NCBI GenBank assembly: GCA_037179515.1
Contig: JAXCGZ010021048.1
Coordinates: forward strand, 1 to 64,000
Length of the DNA: 64,000 nt
Direction of reading: 5' to 3'
DNA from: Halocaridina rubra
Lineage: Eukaryota > Arthropoda > Malacostraca > Decapoda > Atyidae
Shown here: in pieces, positions 46,907 to 61,890 of the stretch
Layout of the letters: each line of letters starts with the position of its first letter
Numbering within the stretch: the stretch's first letter is position 1
Notes under the pieces: generated by a model
Seen by the model: only the letters and a program-made list of their open reading frames with translations
Databases searched by the model: none
What the model was told of the DNA's origin: nothing
Position numbers and translations under genes: made by a program

Positions 46907-49730
46907 TTGTTATACACAAATGCTGATGGATTAGCTGGTAAGGCAGTAGAATTAAAAGATAGGATTCACAACAGTAAGGCAGATATAGTAGCAATTACAG
47001 AGACTAAGTTGAGTGAGGACATAAACAGTGTCACAGTTTTTCCTAAGGGCTTCAGAATACTAAGGGTTGAAAGATCTGAGAGGACTGGTGGAGGGATAGC
47101 ACTGCTCATAAGTGAAAGGATTCAAGTCGAAGAAATAAACTTGGCTATAGAAAGTGAGTTCAAGGAATTTCTTGTTGCTCGCATAAATACTGGGTCAGAG
47201 AGCATTATAATAACTGTTGTATACAACCCACCAAGGAACCAAAATAGGCTTGAAGTTTATGAGGAAAGTCATATAGGTACTATTGAAGTCATAAACTCAG
47301 TTGTTAACATGGCACGGGAAAAAAAATGTAGGATTTTGATTATGGGAGACTTTAATCATAAAGAGATAGATTGGATAAATCTTGACCCACACAGTGGTGA
47401 GGACTCATTCGGGGCAAGATTCCTAGATTGCGTACAAGGGAATTTCCTACACCAACATGTAATGGAACCAACAAGGGCCAGGGGTGGGGATGAGCCATCA
47501 CTACTTGATCTAGTGTTCACAGATAATGTGTTGGATATTGAAAAAATTGAGTATGAACCACCAATTGGAAAGAGTGACCACTGTGTGTTGTTGATGGAGT
47601 ATATCATTGAAGATATTCTTCCTGAGAGTAGAGGCACTGAGGACATGAGGAGGAACTATCCGAAAGGAGATTACATCAAAATGAATGAGCTTTTTGCAGT
47701 TATTGACTGGAGAACCTTATTTTACAACAAATCTGTACAAGAAATGTATGACATCTTTTGTGAGAAATATGGGAAGATAGTAGATTGCTGCATACCTGTC
47801 ACCAAAGTAGGTGTAATTCATGCCAGAGAGAAATGGTTCGATAATGGGTGTAAAAGAGCTAAGGAGTGGAGAGACAAATGCTGGAAAAGGTATAGGAGGA
47901 GAAAAAACATAAATGCCTGGCAAACCTACAAAAGAGCAAGAAATGACTACCTAAGTAAAAGGAGAGAGGCAGAGAGAGACTATGAGAGGGACATCACCAG
48001 GAAGGCTAAAGAAAATCCCAAGCTTTTCCACAGCTTTATCAGAGGAAAACTGAAGGTAAAAGAACAGGTTTTAAGGCTAAAGAGAGCGGATGGAAGCATC
48101 ACTGAGACGGATGAAGAGATCTGCAAAGAATTGAACAAGGAGTTTCAGTCAGTATTTACAGTAGAAAATACCCCACCCCCTCAGATTGCAGTGATAGAAG
48201 CTCAAGGGCCGGTATTAGAGAACATCAACCTTACAGCCACAGAGGTATGCAAAGCGCTGATGGATTTAGATGTTCATAAAGCTACAGGTCCTGATGACAT
48301 ATCCCCTCATGTGCTTAAAAAATGCACAAACTCAATATCAGTGGCACTAAGTATCATATTTAAAAAGTCACTGGAGTCGGGGGAGATTCCAAGATGCTGG
48401 AAACAAGCAAATGTGATACCTATCTTCAAAAAGGGAAGGAGGGATATGGCTCTGAACTATAGACCAGTTTCCTTGACCAGCATAGTTTGCAAAGTTATGG
48501 AGAAACTACTAAGGAAACATATCTCTCTTCACTTGGAATCCTTCAACTTTTTGTCAGTGAGGCAACATGGCTTCAGAGAAGGTAGATCAACAGTAACAAA
48601 CTTATTAGAATTTTATGATGAGGTAAGCCAAATCTTACAGGAAAGAGAGGGCTGGGCAGATTGCATATTCCTAGACTTCCAGAAAGCGTTTGACACTGTT
48701 CCACATGGGAGACTTATTAGGAAGCTGCAATCAATGTCTAGAATAGGTGGAAATGTTTTGGAATGGATAAAAACTTACTTAGAAGGAAGGGAACAGAGGG
48801 TTAGAGTAAGACACTCAGTGTCTGAATGGAGAAGAGTTAGTAGTGGAGTTCCACAGGGTTCAGTTTTAGGGCCACTTTTGTTCCTTGTATATGTAAATGA
48901 CCTACCAGAGTCTGTAAATTCATTCATGAATATGTTTGCAGATGATGCAAAGATTGTGAAGAAAGTAAAAAACGAGAACAATGGTAGAGAACTTCAGGAG
49001 GATCTAAATAATCTGCATGAGTGGTCAGAAAAGTGGCTAATGAAATTCAATACTTCAAAATGTAAGGTAATGAGAATGGGTACAAGTGCAAGAAGGCCCA
49101 AGCTTGACTACTCGGTGGCTGGAGTACAACTTCAAGAGACAGAAAATGAGAGAGATCTAGGAGTAAACATACTGGCAAATTTGTCTCCAGAAATACATAT
49201 AAATGGCATAGTAAGGGCAGCATATGCATTCTTATCAAATGTAAGGGTAGCCTTCAGGCACATGGACAAGGAAATGTTCAGAAATATTTATGTAACCTAT
49301 GTGAGGCCAAAACTCGAATATGCAGCCCCCTTTTGGAATCCGCACTTGAAAAAGCACATAGCTAAGCTTGAAAAAGTTCAAAGACATGCCACGAAACTGG
49401 TGCCAGAAATACGCAATCTCAGTTATGATGAGAGGCTGAGGGAATTAGACTTACCATCACTCGAAGCTAGAAGAGTGAGGGGGGGATATGGTGACAGTCT
49501 TTAAATTCCTTCATGGTTATGATAGAGTGGATAGGGATCGATATTTTGATATGGCTGGCTCTAGAACTAGAGGTCATAGTTTGAAGCTTCGTAAGAAAGC
49601 TTCTTTGCAGGATGTAAGGAAATACTTTTTCAGTGTAAGAGTAGTTGATAATTGGAATTGGCTAAGCGAGGAGGTAGTTAATGCTATCTCAATCCATAGT
49701 TTTAAGGACAGGTATGATAAGTATCACTAA
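46907..49730 (+). CDS. CR1-like LINE ORF2 (APE endonuclease and reverse transcriptase), frameshifted near the end
   Basis: An open frame of 865 codons (46907-49504). The APE-type endonuclease spans residues ~1-230: TNADGL, ITETKL (Glu32), [10 protein letters not shown] (147-156) and SDHC (223-226). The reverse transcriptase follows: NYRPVSLTS (517-525), [22 protein letters not shown] and FADD (677-680), all intact. The frame is lost at a run of 7 G in GTGAGGGGGGGATATGG (about 49479-49490); sister copies with an open frame have 6. The last ~80 codons continue at 49488-49730. No ATG lies at the ORF2 start; the frame is open upstream into ORF1, so reinitiation or frameshifting is plausible. The enzyme would nick DNA and copy LINE RNA at the nick. 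Confidence 0.9.
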
Positions 49731-50130
<400 letters not shown>

Positions 50131-50196
<66 letters not shown>

Positions 50197-50274
50197 ATGT
50201 ATATAATTTTTTGTTCAGCTCCAACCTATATCCACCCCTTTTCGAATGGCTATTAACATTTACACAAAACGGCA

Positions 50275-50367
<93 letters not shown>
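50131..50367 (+). repeat. two (AT)n tracts around a short unique spacer
   Basis: AT at 50131-50191 and 50278-50367, separated by about 85 bp with no recognised feature. Confidence 0.95.
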
Positions 50368-54029
<3,662 letters not shown>

Positions 54030-54030
<1 letters not shown>

Positions 54031-54130
54031 CACTTTCAACCTGGGAATCCCCCCCTTGTATTAACCTTCTGCAAGACGTCAAAGAAGAATGGGAGTAGAG
54101 GGGAAAATAACTTCTCCCCAAACTCTAGTT
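54030..54130 (+). repeat. fragment of the 12085-12300 repeat family
   Basis: CTGGGAATCCCCCCCTTGTATTAACC, AGACGTCAAAGAAGAATGGGAG and AATAACTTCTCCCCAAACT match 12160-12250 in order. It is wedged between two LINEs. Confidence 0.7.
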
Positions 54131-54135
54131 TTGGG

Positions 54136-57050
54136 GTGATTACCTAATTGTGATTACCTAATTGTGTTTACGGGAAAGAGCCCAAAGTTCGTATCTTCCC
54201 GTCTCCTGATCGCTTCCATTTTATACTTAGTGATACTTATCATACCTGTCCTTAAAACTATGGATTGAGATAGCATTAACTACCTCCTCGCTTAGCCAAT
54301 TCCAATTATCAACTACTCTTACACTGAAAAAGTATTGCCTTACATCCTGCAAAGAAGTTTTCTTACAAAGCTTCAAACTATGACCTCTAGTTCTAGAGCC
54401 AGCCATATCAAAATATCGATCCCTATCCACTCTATCATAACCATAAAGGAATTTAAAGACTGTCACCATATCCCCCCCCCCTCACTCTTCTAGCTTCGAG
54501 TGATGGTAAGTCTAATTCCCTCAGCCTCTCATCATAACTGAGATTGCATATTTCAGGCACCAGTTTCGTGGCATGTCTTTGAACTTTTTCAAGCTTAGCT
54601 ATGTGCTTTTTCAAGTGTGGATTCCAAAAGAGGGCTGCATATTCGAGTTTTGGCCTCACATAGGTTACATAAATATTTCTGAACATTTCCTTGTCCATGT
54701 GCCTGAAGGCTACCCTTACATTTGATAAGAATGCATATGCTGCCCTTACTATGCCATTTATATGTCTTTCTGGAGACAAATCTGCCAGTATGTTTACTCC
54801 TAGATCTCTCTCATTTTCTGTCTCTTGAAGTTGTACTCCAGCCACCGAGTAGTCAAGCTTGGGCCTTCTTGCACTTGTACCCATTCTCATTACCTTACAT
54901 TTTGAAGTATTGAATTTCATTAGCCACTTTTCTGACCACTCATGCAGATTATTTACATCCTCCTGAAGTTCTCTACCATTGTTCTCGTTTTTTACTTTCT
55001 TCACAATCTTTGCATCATCTGCAAACATATTCATGAATGAATTTGCAGACTCTGGTAGGTCATTTACATATACAAGGAACAAAAGTGGCCCTAAAACTGA
55101 ACCCTGTGGAACTCCACTACTAACTCTTCTCCATTCAGACACTGAGTGTCTTACTCTAACCCTCTGTTCCCTTCCTTCTAAGTAAGTTTTTATCCATTCC
55201 AAAACATTTCCACCTATTCTAGCCATTGATTGCAGCTTCCTAATAAGTCTCCCATGTGGAACAGTGTCAAACGCTTTCTGGAAGTCTAGGAATATGCAAT
55301 CTGCCCAGCCCTCTCTTTCCTGTAAGATTTGGCTTACCTCATCATAAAATCCTAATAAGTTTGTTACTGTTGAGCTACCTTGTCTGAAGCCATGTTGCCT
55401 CACTGACAAAAAGTTGAAGGATTCCAAGTGAAGAGAGATATGTTTCCTTAGTAGTTTCTCCATAACTTTGCAAACTATGCTGGTCAAGGAAACTGGTCTA
55501 TAGTTCAGAGCCGTATCCCTCCTTCCCTTTTTGAAGATAGGTATCACATTTGCTTGTTTCCAGCATCTTGGAATCTCCCCCGACTCCCGTGACTCCTTAA
55601 ATATGATACTTAGTGCCACTGATATTGTGTTTGCGCATTTTTTAAGCACATGAGGGGATATGTCATCAGGACCTGTAGCTTTATGAACATCTAAATCCAT
55701 CAGCGCTTTGCATACCTCTGTGGCTGTAAGGTTGATGTTCTCTAATACCTGCCCTTGAGCTTCTATCACTGCAATCTGAGGGGGTGGGGTATTTTCTACT
55801 GTAAATACTGACTGAAACTCCTTGTTCAATTCTTTGCAGATCTCTTCATCCGTCTCAGTGATGCTTCCATCCGCTCTCTTTAGCCTTAAAACCTGTTCTT
55901 TTACCTTCAGTTTTCCTCTGATAAAGCTGTGGAAAAGCTTGGGATTTTCTTTAGCCTTCCTGGTGATGTGCCTCTCATAGTCTCTCTCTGCCTCTCTCCT
56001 TTTACTTAGGTAGTCATTTCTTGCTCTTTTGTAGGTTTGCCAGGCATTTATGTTTTTTCTCCTCCTATACCTTTTCCAGCATTTGTCTCTCCACTCCTTA
56101 GCTCTTTTACACCCATTATCGAACTATCTCTCTCTGGCATGAATTACACCTACTTTGGTGACAGGTATGCAGCAATCTACTATCTTCCCATATTTCTCAC
56201 AAAAGATGTCATACATTTCTTGTACAGATTTGTTGTAAAATAAGGTTCTCCAGTCAATAACTGCAAAAAGCTCATTCATTTTGATGTAATCCCCTTTCGG
56301 ATAGTTCCTCCTCATGTCCTCAGTGCCTCTACTCTCAGGCAGAATATCTTCAATGATATACTCCATCAACAACACACAGTGGTCACTCTTTCCAATTGGT
56401 GGTTCATACTCAATTTTTTCAATATCCAACACATTATCTGTGAACACTAGATCAAGTAGTGATGGCTCATCCCCACCCCTGGCCCTTGTTGGTTCCATTA
56501 CATGTTGGTGTAGGAAATTCCCTTGTACGCAATCTAGGAATCTTGCCCCGAATGAGTCCTCACCACTGTGTGGGTCAAGATTTATCCAATCTATCTCTTT
56601 ATGATTAAAGTCTCCCATAATCAAAATCCTACATTTTTCTTCCCGTGCCATGTTAACAACTGAGTTTATGACTTCAATAGTACCTATATGACTTTCCTCA
56701 TAAACTTCAAGCCTATTTTGGTTCCTTGGTGGGTTGTATACAACAGTTATTATAATGCTCTCTGACCCAGTATTTATGCGAGCAACAAGAAATTCCTTGA
56801 ACTCACTTTCTATAGCCAAGTTTATTTCTTCGACTTGAATCCTTTCACTTATGAGCAGTGCTATCCCTCCACCAGTCCTCTCTGATCTTTCAACCCTTAG
56901 TAGTCTGAAGCCCTTAGGAAAAACTGTGACACTGTTTATGTCCTCACTCAACTTAGTCTCTGTAATTGCTACTATATCTGCCTTACTGTTGTGAATCCTA
57001 TCTTTTAATTCTACTGCCTTACCAGCTAATCCATCAGCATTTTGTGTATA
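54136..57050 (-). pseudogene. CR1-like LINE copy: ORF2 and 3' end (left part, split by LTR element)
   Basis: The minus-strand 3' tail (ATTAGGTAATCACAATTAGG) is at 54136, then the 3' UTR, then ORF2 up to the LTR insertion at 57056. ORF2 lesions: a G-run of 10 at 54472-54481 (6 in open copies) shifts the frame; a TAG replaces the Trp codon after HARER (about 56121-56123); and one extra T lies near 57041. The RT core (54453-55829) is otherwise open with FADD intact, and the endonuclease keeps [10 protein letters not shown] and SDHC. The right part continues at 61032. Confidence 0.88.
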
Positions 57051-57055
57051 ACAAT
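57051..57055 (+). repeat. 5-bp target site duplication, left copy (ACAAT)
   Basis: ACAAT precedes the 5' LTR and is repeated at 61027-61031 after the 3' LTR. The uninterrupted LINE at 46910-46920 shows one copy of this site on the other strand. Confidence 0.95.
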
Positions 57056-57223
57056 TGTTATGTATAACTTTTGAGCTGATTAATTCGTGCGCTTTGCATT
57101 GCGCTATTGTTTTGTTGTTTTGACTGGGGTAGAACACGCCATGTCGGACATCTAAGTTTGAGTAATAAAACCTCCACTTTTTCTCACGATTTTAAATGAA
57201 TTCCTGTTTTGGAGTATGGAACA
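57056..57223 (+). mobile_element. 5' LTR, 168 bp
   Basis: Starts TGTTATGTATAAC and ends GTATGGAACA, the canonical TG...CA. It contains AATAAAACC near 57165, which could serve as polyadenylation signal. Two differences (57092 region G/A and the GACTGG/CACTGG change) separate it from the 3' LTR. Confidence 0.95.
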
Positions 57224-57788
57224 AATGGCGACGAGGATGGGATGGACCAATGCAGTAGCAAAAGGAACTTCTGGTTTGCAGTATTTAAGTGAAGTTTTTG
57301 CAGTTTTGAGGTAGCCGGTAAATTGGGTAAGCTTCTGACTTCCGAGATTTTCGTTCCCATGGCCACCCTCATGTTTTGATCAAGTTTTGCAGTTAGCATT
57401 GGAGCCTTCATAGATGCCGTATTATAACTGTTTAAGCTTAATGCTGACGATTTTTTCAAGATTGGAAAGCTATAGTGATTATTTTCCAAGGTGTACCCTA
57501 GATTGATGATAGCCTATGGTAGGCCAATTGTGTTTATCGGTAACCTTGTTTCCAGTGTTTTGTGGATGGTAGCCTTGATTGATCATAGCCTACCGTAAGC
57601 ATATGGTGCTTAACCCCAGTGCTTTGAGGAGTGGAGTAAAACAAATTGCATATAGGCCTAGCCTAGTTCTATGATGTTTAGCTTATGTTGTCAGTGCTAT
57701 AATATTTAGCCTATTCTGTCTGTGCCATGATTGCATGTTGTGTATTTTGAGATTATTACCAGTTCACCCAGTGACTTAGCCTATAATC
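57224..57788 (+). promoter_or_regulatory. LTR element leader with primer-binding-site-like sequence
   Basis: TGGCGACGAGGATGGG begins 3 nt after the LTR (57226), the position of a tRNA primer-binding site. The primer tRNA was not identified. The remaining leader has no ORF until the gag start at 57789. Confidence 0.6.
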
Positions 57789-58582
57789 ATGCCTCAAGAA
57801 AATGAAAATAGGGGTAACCGCAGAGTGAACATTGATCATTTTAATCCTTCAAAGATTTCTTTTGAATTGTGGTTAAGTTTGTTGGAAGCAAATTTTTTAA
57901 ATTTGGAAATAACTGAGGCATATAGTAAAAAAATTTACTTCTGGTTTCTATTGGTACTGAAGTTTATGCTATTTTAGGAAACATTTGTGCCCCATATTTA
58001 CCACATACTAAGTCGTATGAGGATTTATGTAAATTACTTAAGGCACATTATGATGCAAAGCCTAGTTATCATAGAAGTTTATTGGCTTTTCAACAAAGGA
58101 GGAAAAAAGGAGGTGAGACATTAAAAGATTTGTATGCAGACCTGAAGTGTCTAGCCAAAGACTGTGATTTTGGTAGCAACTTTGATTCTCATGTGCGGGA
58201 TCAGTTGGTTATGGCTCTTGAAAATGAGGTTTATTTTTCAAATCTGGTTGCTGAAAATTTAAATTTGAAGGTTATGTCTTCTATCCAAATAGTTGAGAGA
58301 GTTTTGAATTTTGAACAAGCTTATGTTTCTGAAAAGGCTGGTGTTGTTCAAAAGGTTAAAACCCCAACCAATGGTCCCATGAGTAAGTCAGTTTCTTGTA
58401 AACACTGTGGTTACCCTCATGATAGTGCAAAATGTCGCTTTAAGAATTTAACATGTAATTTATGTGGTAAGAAAGGACATTTAAAACAAGTTTGTTGGAA
58501 GGCTTCAAAAGATGTCAAATGTAATGTGAAGCCAAAGCCAGTAAAAGAAAGTTTTAATAAGGCTTCTGAGAAAAAAACATAA
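57789..58582 (+). pseudogene. Gypsy-type gag with two CCHC-type knuckles, frameshifted
   Basis: The start ATG at 57789 opens a frame that breaks at an A-run of seven (about 57927-57933). The homologous reading continues one frame away and is open to 58582. The C-terminal half carries two zinc-knuckle motifs: C-x2-C-x3-H-x4-C (CKHCGYPHDSAKC) and the standard C-x2-C-x4-H-x4-C (CNLCGKKGHLKQVC). The first has one residue fewer than usual between Cys and His. The nucleocapsid part would bind element RNA. A further A-run (58571-58577) precedes the stop, and the reading between it and pol is also broken. Confidence 0.85.
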
Positions 58583-58656
58583 GGTTAAAGTTAAAGCAGT
58601 AGACAATGTAGCAGTTTCCAGTGATACTGATGAAGAAAGACTGTTGTCAGTAAAAA

Positions 58657-60747
58657 ATGTCAATGCTATTGGTTAATGGTAAGTTTGTACCTTTTGAGGT
58701 GGATACAGGTGCTGCTGTGAGTACCTTGACTAAAGATTGGGTTCATAATTTGGGATTGTCCATTGTAGATTGTAATAAAATGTTAAATGCTTATGATGAT
58801 CTCAAAATAAATGTTTTGGGTAAAGTTGTAGTGGATGTTTACTATAATTCTCTGCAAGTGAAACAGACATTTTATGTTGTAGGGAATCATAATTCTAACT
58901 TATGTGGCAAAGATTTGATGCCAAAAATAGGTATTTATTTGTCTGGTATTAATGATTCTTCTAAAATTTCTAAAGTCAATGGTTCTGTGGTAGAATTGTT
59001 GAATGATTATGAAGTTAATCCTAATAAACCCATTTCAGATATTACAGCTCACATTCATGTTAAGAGTGATGTAGTCCCAAAATTCAGAAAACACAGATCA
59101 GTTCCAATTCACTATAAATCTTTAGTTGAAGATGCTTTAAATAAACTGATTGTAGATGATATAGTTGAGCCTGTTAACCATAGTGAGTGGGCTGCCCCCA
59201 TTGTTACTGTGTTGAAATCGGATAAGGAGTCTGTACGTATCTGTGGAGATTTTAAAGAATTGAATAAATGTATATCATGTGACCAATATCCATTACCTAA
59301 AACAGATGAGTTGTTAGCATCTATTGGTAAGGGAAAGATTTTTTCTACTATTGATTTAAAAAATGCATATTTACAGATTTCTGTGAGTGAAGAAAGCCAA
59401 AAGTATTTAGTAGTAAATACACATAAAGGTTTGTTTAAGTACAAAAGATTACCTTTTGGTCTTTCTTCTTCACCAGCTATATTTCAGAGATTTATGGCTA
59501 ACCTGTTGAAAGATGTAGAGGGAGTTGATGCTTATTTGGATGACATTATTGTAAGTGGTGAATCTGAAGAGCAGCATGATCTTAGGTTTATTGAAGTGTT
59601 AAAAATTTTGCAAGAGCATAATGTTCAGATTAACAAGAAAAAATGTGCTGTTAAGGTTTCTTCTTTAGAATATCTTGGATTTTGTATCTCAGGTGAAGGA
59701 ATCAAACCTTCCCCTAAGAAGGTCAAAGCTATTCTAGATTCTCCACCTCCTACTTCTGTTGCAGAGTTGCAATCTTTTATTGGAATGTTGACATATTATT
59801 GTAAATTCATTAAGAATTTTTCTTCCAAGCTGGCCCCCTTGTATGAATTGCTAAAAAAGAATCAAGTTTTTAAATGGTCTGGACTTGAAAACAAAGCTTT
59901 TGAAATTGTAAAATCGGATTTATCAAAAGGTCCCCTTTTGGCTAATTATGATGGTAATAGTCCACTAGTTGTTGAAGTGGATGCGTCTCCTATTGGTGTA
60001 GGATGTGTATTGTTGCAAAAAATTGATGGAAGAGAATTGCCAGTTTATTTTGCTAGTAAAAAACTGACATCAGCTGAACAGAACTATGCTCAAATTGACC
60101 GAGAAGGGCTTGCCTTAGTTTTTGGGTTGAATCGCTTTAGATATTTTTTACTTGGAAGACAATTTGAAGCAAGGACCGACCATAAACCACTTTTAGGTTT
60201 ATTTGGCAAAGGGCGTCATATTCCTACTAATGCCAATGCTCGTATTCAGCGTTGGGCACTGTTTCTCTCTCAATATGATTTTGAGCTTACTTACAAAGTG
60301 GGTAAAGAAAATGTTGTGGCTGATGCCCTTAGCAGGTTGCCTATTGATGATGATCATAAATCCATGACTCCAAATGAATACATTAAGTTAGTTGAAGCTT
60401 TAGATTTTGAAGATATTTCTTTTTCAAAAATCAGAAATTGTACTCAGAAAGATGAGGTTTTGGGTCAACTCATGCATAATATAAAGACACCTAGAGAGTC
60501 TCCAATGCCTTTAGGTTCTTCGAATGTAAGTAATTATTCCTATGCCTCTAGTTCCACTAATGATGTTGAAGTATCTTCACAAAAGTGTGATGTTTCAGTT
60601 CAACCTGATAGTAATCGTATTGAGCCTGAAGACACAGTCTCAGAAACTGAAAGGTGTGGTGTGAATGATAAACAGATTGTATCACCATCTCCAGTATTAC
60701 GGAGATCAAAGAGAATTATTAAGCCACCAGAAAAATTAAACTTGTAA
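58657..60747 (+). CDS. Gypsy-type pol lacking integrase: protease, reverse transcriptase, RNase H
   Basis: An open frame of 696 codons. Aspartic protease: DTGAA at 16-20. Reverse transcriptase: RICGDFKELN (194-203), FSTIDLKNAYLQI (229-241), LPFGLSSSPAIFQRFM (265-280) and YLDD (293-296). RNase H: VDAS (Asp442), REGLAL (Glu483), TDHKPL (Asp508) and ADALSR (Asp556). After about residue 610 the frame passes directly to a Ser/Thr/Glu-rich tail ending RRSKRIIKPPEKLNL, the sort of C-terminus seen after integrase in Mag-like Gypsy elements. The expected HHCC zinc finger and DDE core, several hundred residues, are absent, with no stop or frameshift at the join. The polyprotein could make cDNA but not integrate it alone. 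Confidence 0.9.
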   Translation: MSMLLVNGKFVPFEVDTGAAVSTLTKDWVHNLGLSIVDCNKMLNAYDDLKINVLGKVVVDVYYNSLQVKQTFYVVGNHNSNLCGKDLMPKIGIYLSGINDSSKISKVNGSVVELLNDYEVNPNKPISDITAHIHVKSDVVPKFRKHRSVPIHYKSLVEDALNKLIVDDIVEPVNHSEWAAPIVTVLKSDKESVRICGDFKELNKCISCDQYPLPKTDELLASIGKGKIFSTIDLKNAYLQISVSEESQKYLVVNTHKGLFKYKRLPFGLSSSPAIFQRFMANLLKDVEGVDAYLDDIIVSGESEEQHDLRFIEVLKILQEHNVQINKKKCAVKVSSLEYLGFCISGEGIKPSPKKVKAILDSPPPTSVAELQSFIGMLTYYCKFIKNFSSKLAPLYELLKKNQVFKWSGLENKAFEIVKSDLSKGPLLANYDGNSPLVVEVDASPIGVGCVLLQKIDGRELPVYFASKKLTSAEQNYAQIDREGLALVFGLNRFRYFLLGRQFEARTDHKPLLGLFGKGRHIPTNANARIQRWALFLSQYDFELTYKVGKENVVADALSRLPIDDDHKSMTPNEYIKLVEALDFEDISFSKIRNCTQKDEVLGQLMHNIKTPRESPMPLGSSNVSNYSYASSSTNDVEVSSQKCDVSVQPDSNRIEPEDTVSETERCGVNDKQIVSPSPVLRRSKRIIKPPEKLNL

Positions 60748-60847
60748 TGTCTTTTGTTGCCATAATATATTGATATTTCTGTATAATGATTGCTGTATGT
60801 TGATATTTTTCTGATCCATTTTTGATAAGTGTTGTATGTCTTTTCTT

Positions 60848-60858
60848 GGAGGGAGGAA
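60848..60858 (+). promoter_or_regulatory. polypurine tract
   Basis: GGAGGGAGGAA lies immediately 5' of the 3' LTR, the position of the plus-strand primer in LTR retrotransposons. Confidence 0.85.
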
Positions 60859-61026
60859 TGTTATGTATAACTTTTGAGCTGATTAATTCGTGCACTTTGC
60901 ATTGCGCTATTGTTTTGTTGTTTTCACTGGGGTAGAACACGCCATGTCGGACATCTAAGTTTGAGTAATAAAACCTCCACTTTTTCTCACGATTTTAAAT
61001 GAATTCCTGTTTTGGAGTATGGAACA
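60859..61026 (+). mobile_element. 3' LTR, 168 bp
   Basis: Same length as the 5' LTR with two visible differences. It ends GGAACA and is followed by the second ACAAT (61027-61031). Confidence 0.95.
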
Positions 61027-61890
61027 ACAATCTTAATGAGGCCCCATCCCCTGATCTTCTGTCATTATCTTCTTTATTTCCCCTTTGTCTGGAAGAACTC
61101 TGTAATGAAAATTTTTCTTCTCTTCTTCATTTCTTTCATCATTTAACCTTCTTGCCTCTTGCAACAAGTTTTTGATCTTTCCCATCTCTTCCTGTGTTCT
61201 GTATCATCTAATGAACACTTCTTTGAATTCTTGAAGGTCTTTTAGACTTTTTTTTCTCAACAATATTTCCCTACATGTTTCCCCTCTCTCAAAGGTTACT
61301 TTTGTTGGTCTCGGCTTTCCTTCCCTCGAATATTTACCTAGTTGGTGTATGTTTACAATATCCTCAGGACCACATACTACTCCAAGCTTTCTTATCAGGT
61401 CTACAACCCTAGCTTTATTTTCTTCAAGTCTCCCCTGCCATGTTGGCTCCTGGGATTCGCTTATGCCTGAGATTACCACTGTCTTCTCCTTATCAAGTGC
61501 CTGTCTGATGAGTGGGTTTGCCCTTTCCATCACAACGGCTTTCATTTTTTCGATTACTGTCTCTTTATAGTCAACTGTTTGTATGTTTTCCAGTGCCACC
61601 ACCTTTACAGCCTCTTTTACTGCCACATTCCCCTTTAGTGCATCAGCAAAGGAAGTTTTCATGGCATCATTTTCCATATTCAGCTCCTGGAACTCTTTTC
61701 TGAACTGTTCAATGTTTTCCTTAATCTGGACATTCCAAGCAGCAATCTCGTCTCTCTCAGAAGAGAGCAGTGAACTAACATCTAATTCCTTTAGGTTGTC
61801 ATTCAGCTGTTTGTTTTTATCTTCTTGTTTAGAAATTCTAGATTCTAGTTGACTCTTTTCCCCTTCCAGCTTCTTTATTCTTTTTTTCTA
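61027..61890 (-). pseudogene. CR1-like LINE copy: ORF1 (right part, split by LTR element)
   Basis: Continues the element of 54136-57050. Minus-strand ORF1 is readable from the junction to about 61885, where homology stops inside the coiled coil at the AAAAAAAGAATAAAG position, so the copy is 5'-truncated. A CGA-to-TGA change near 61207 places a stop after VFIR. The piece 61677-61204 is otherwise nearly identical to the ORF1 at 45825-46904. Confidence 0.88.
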
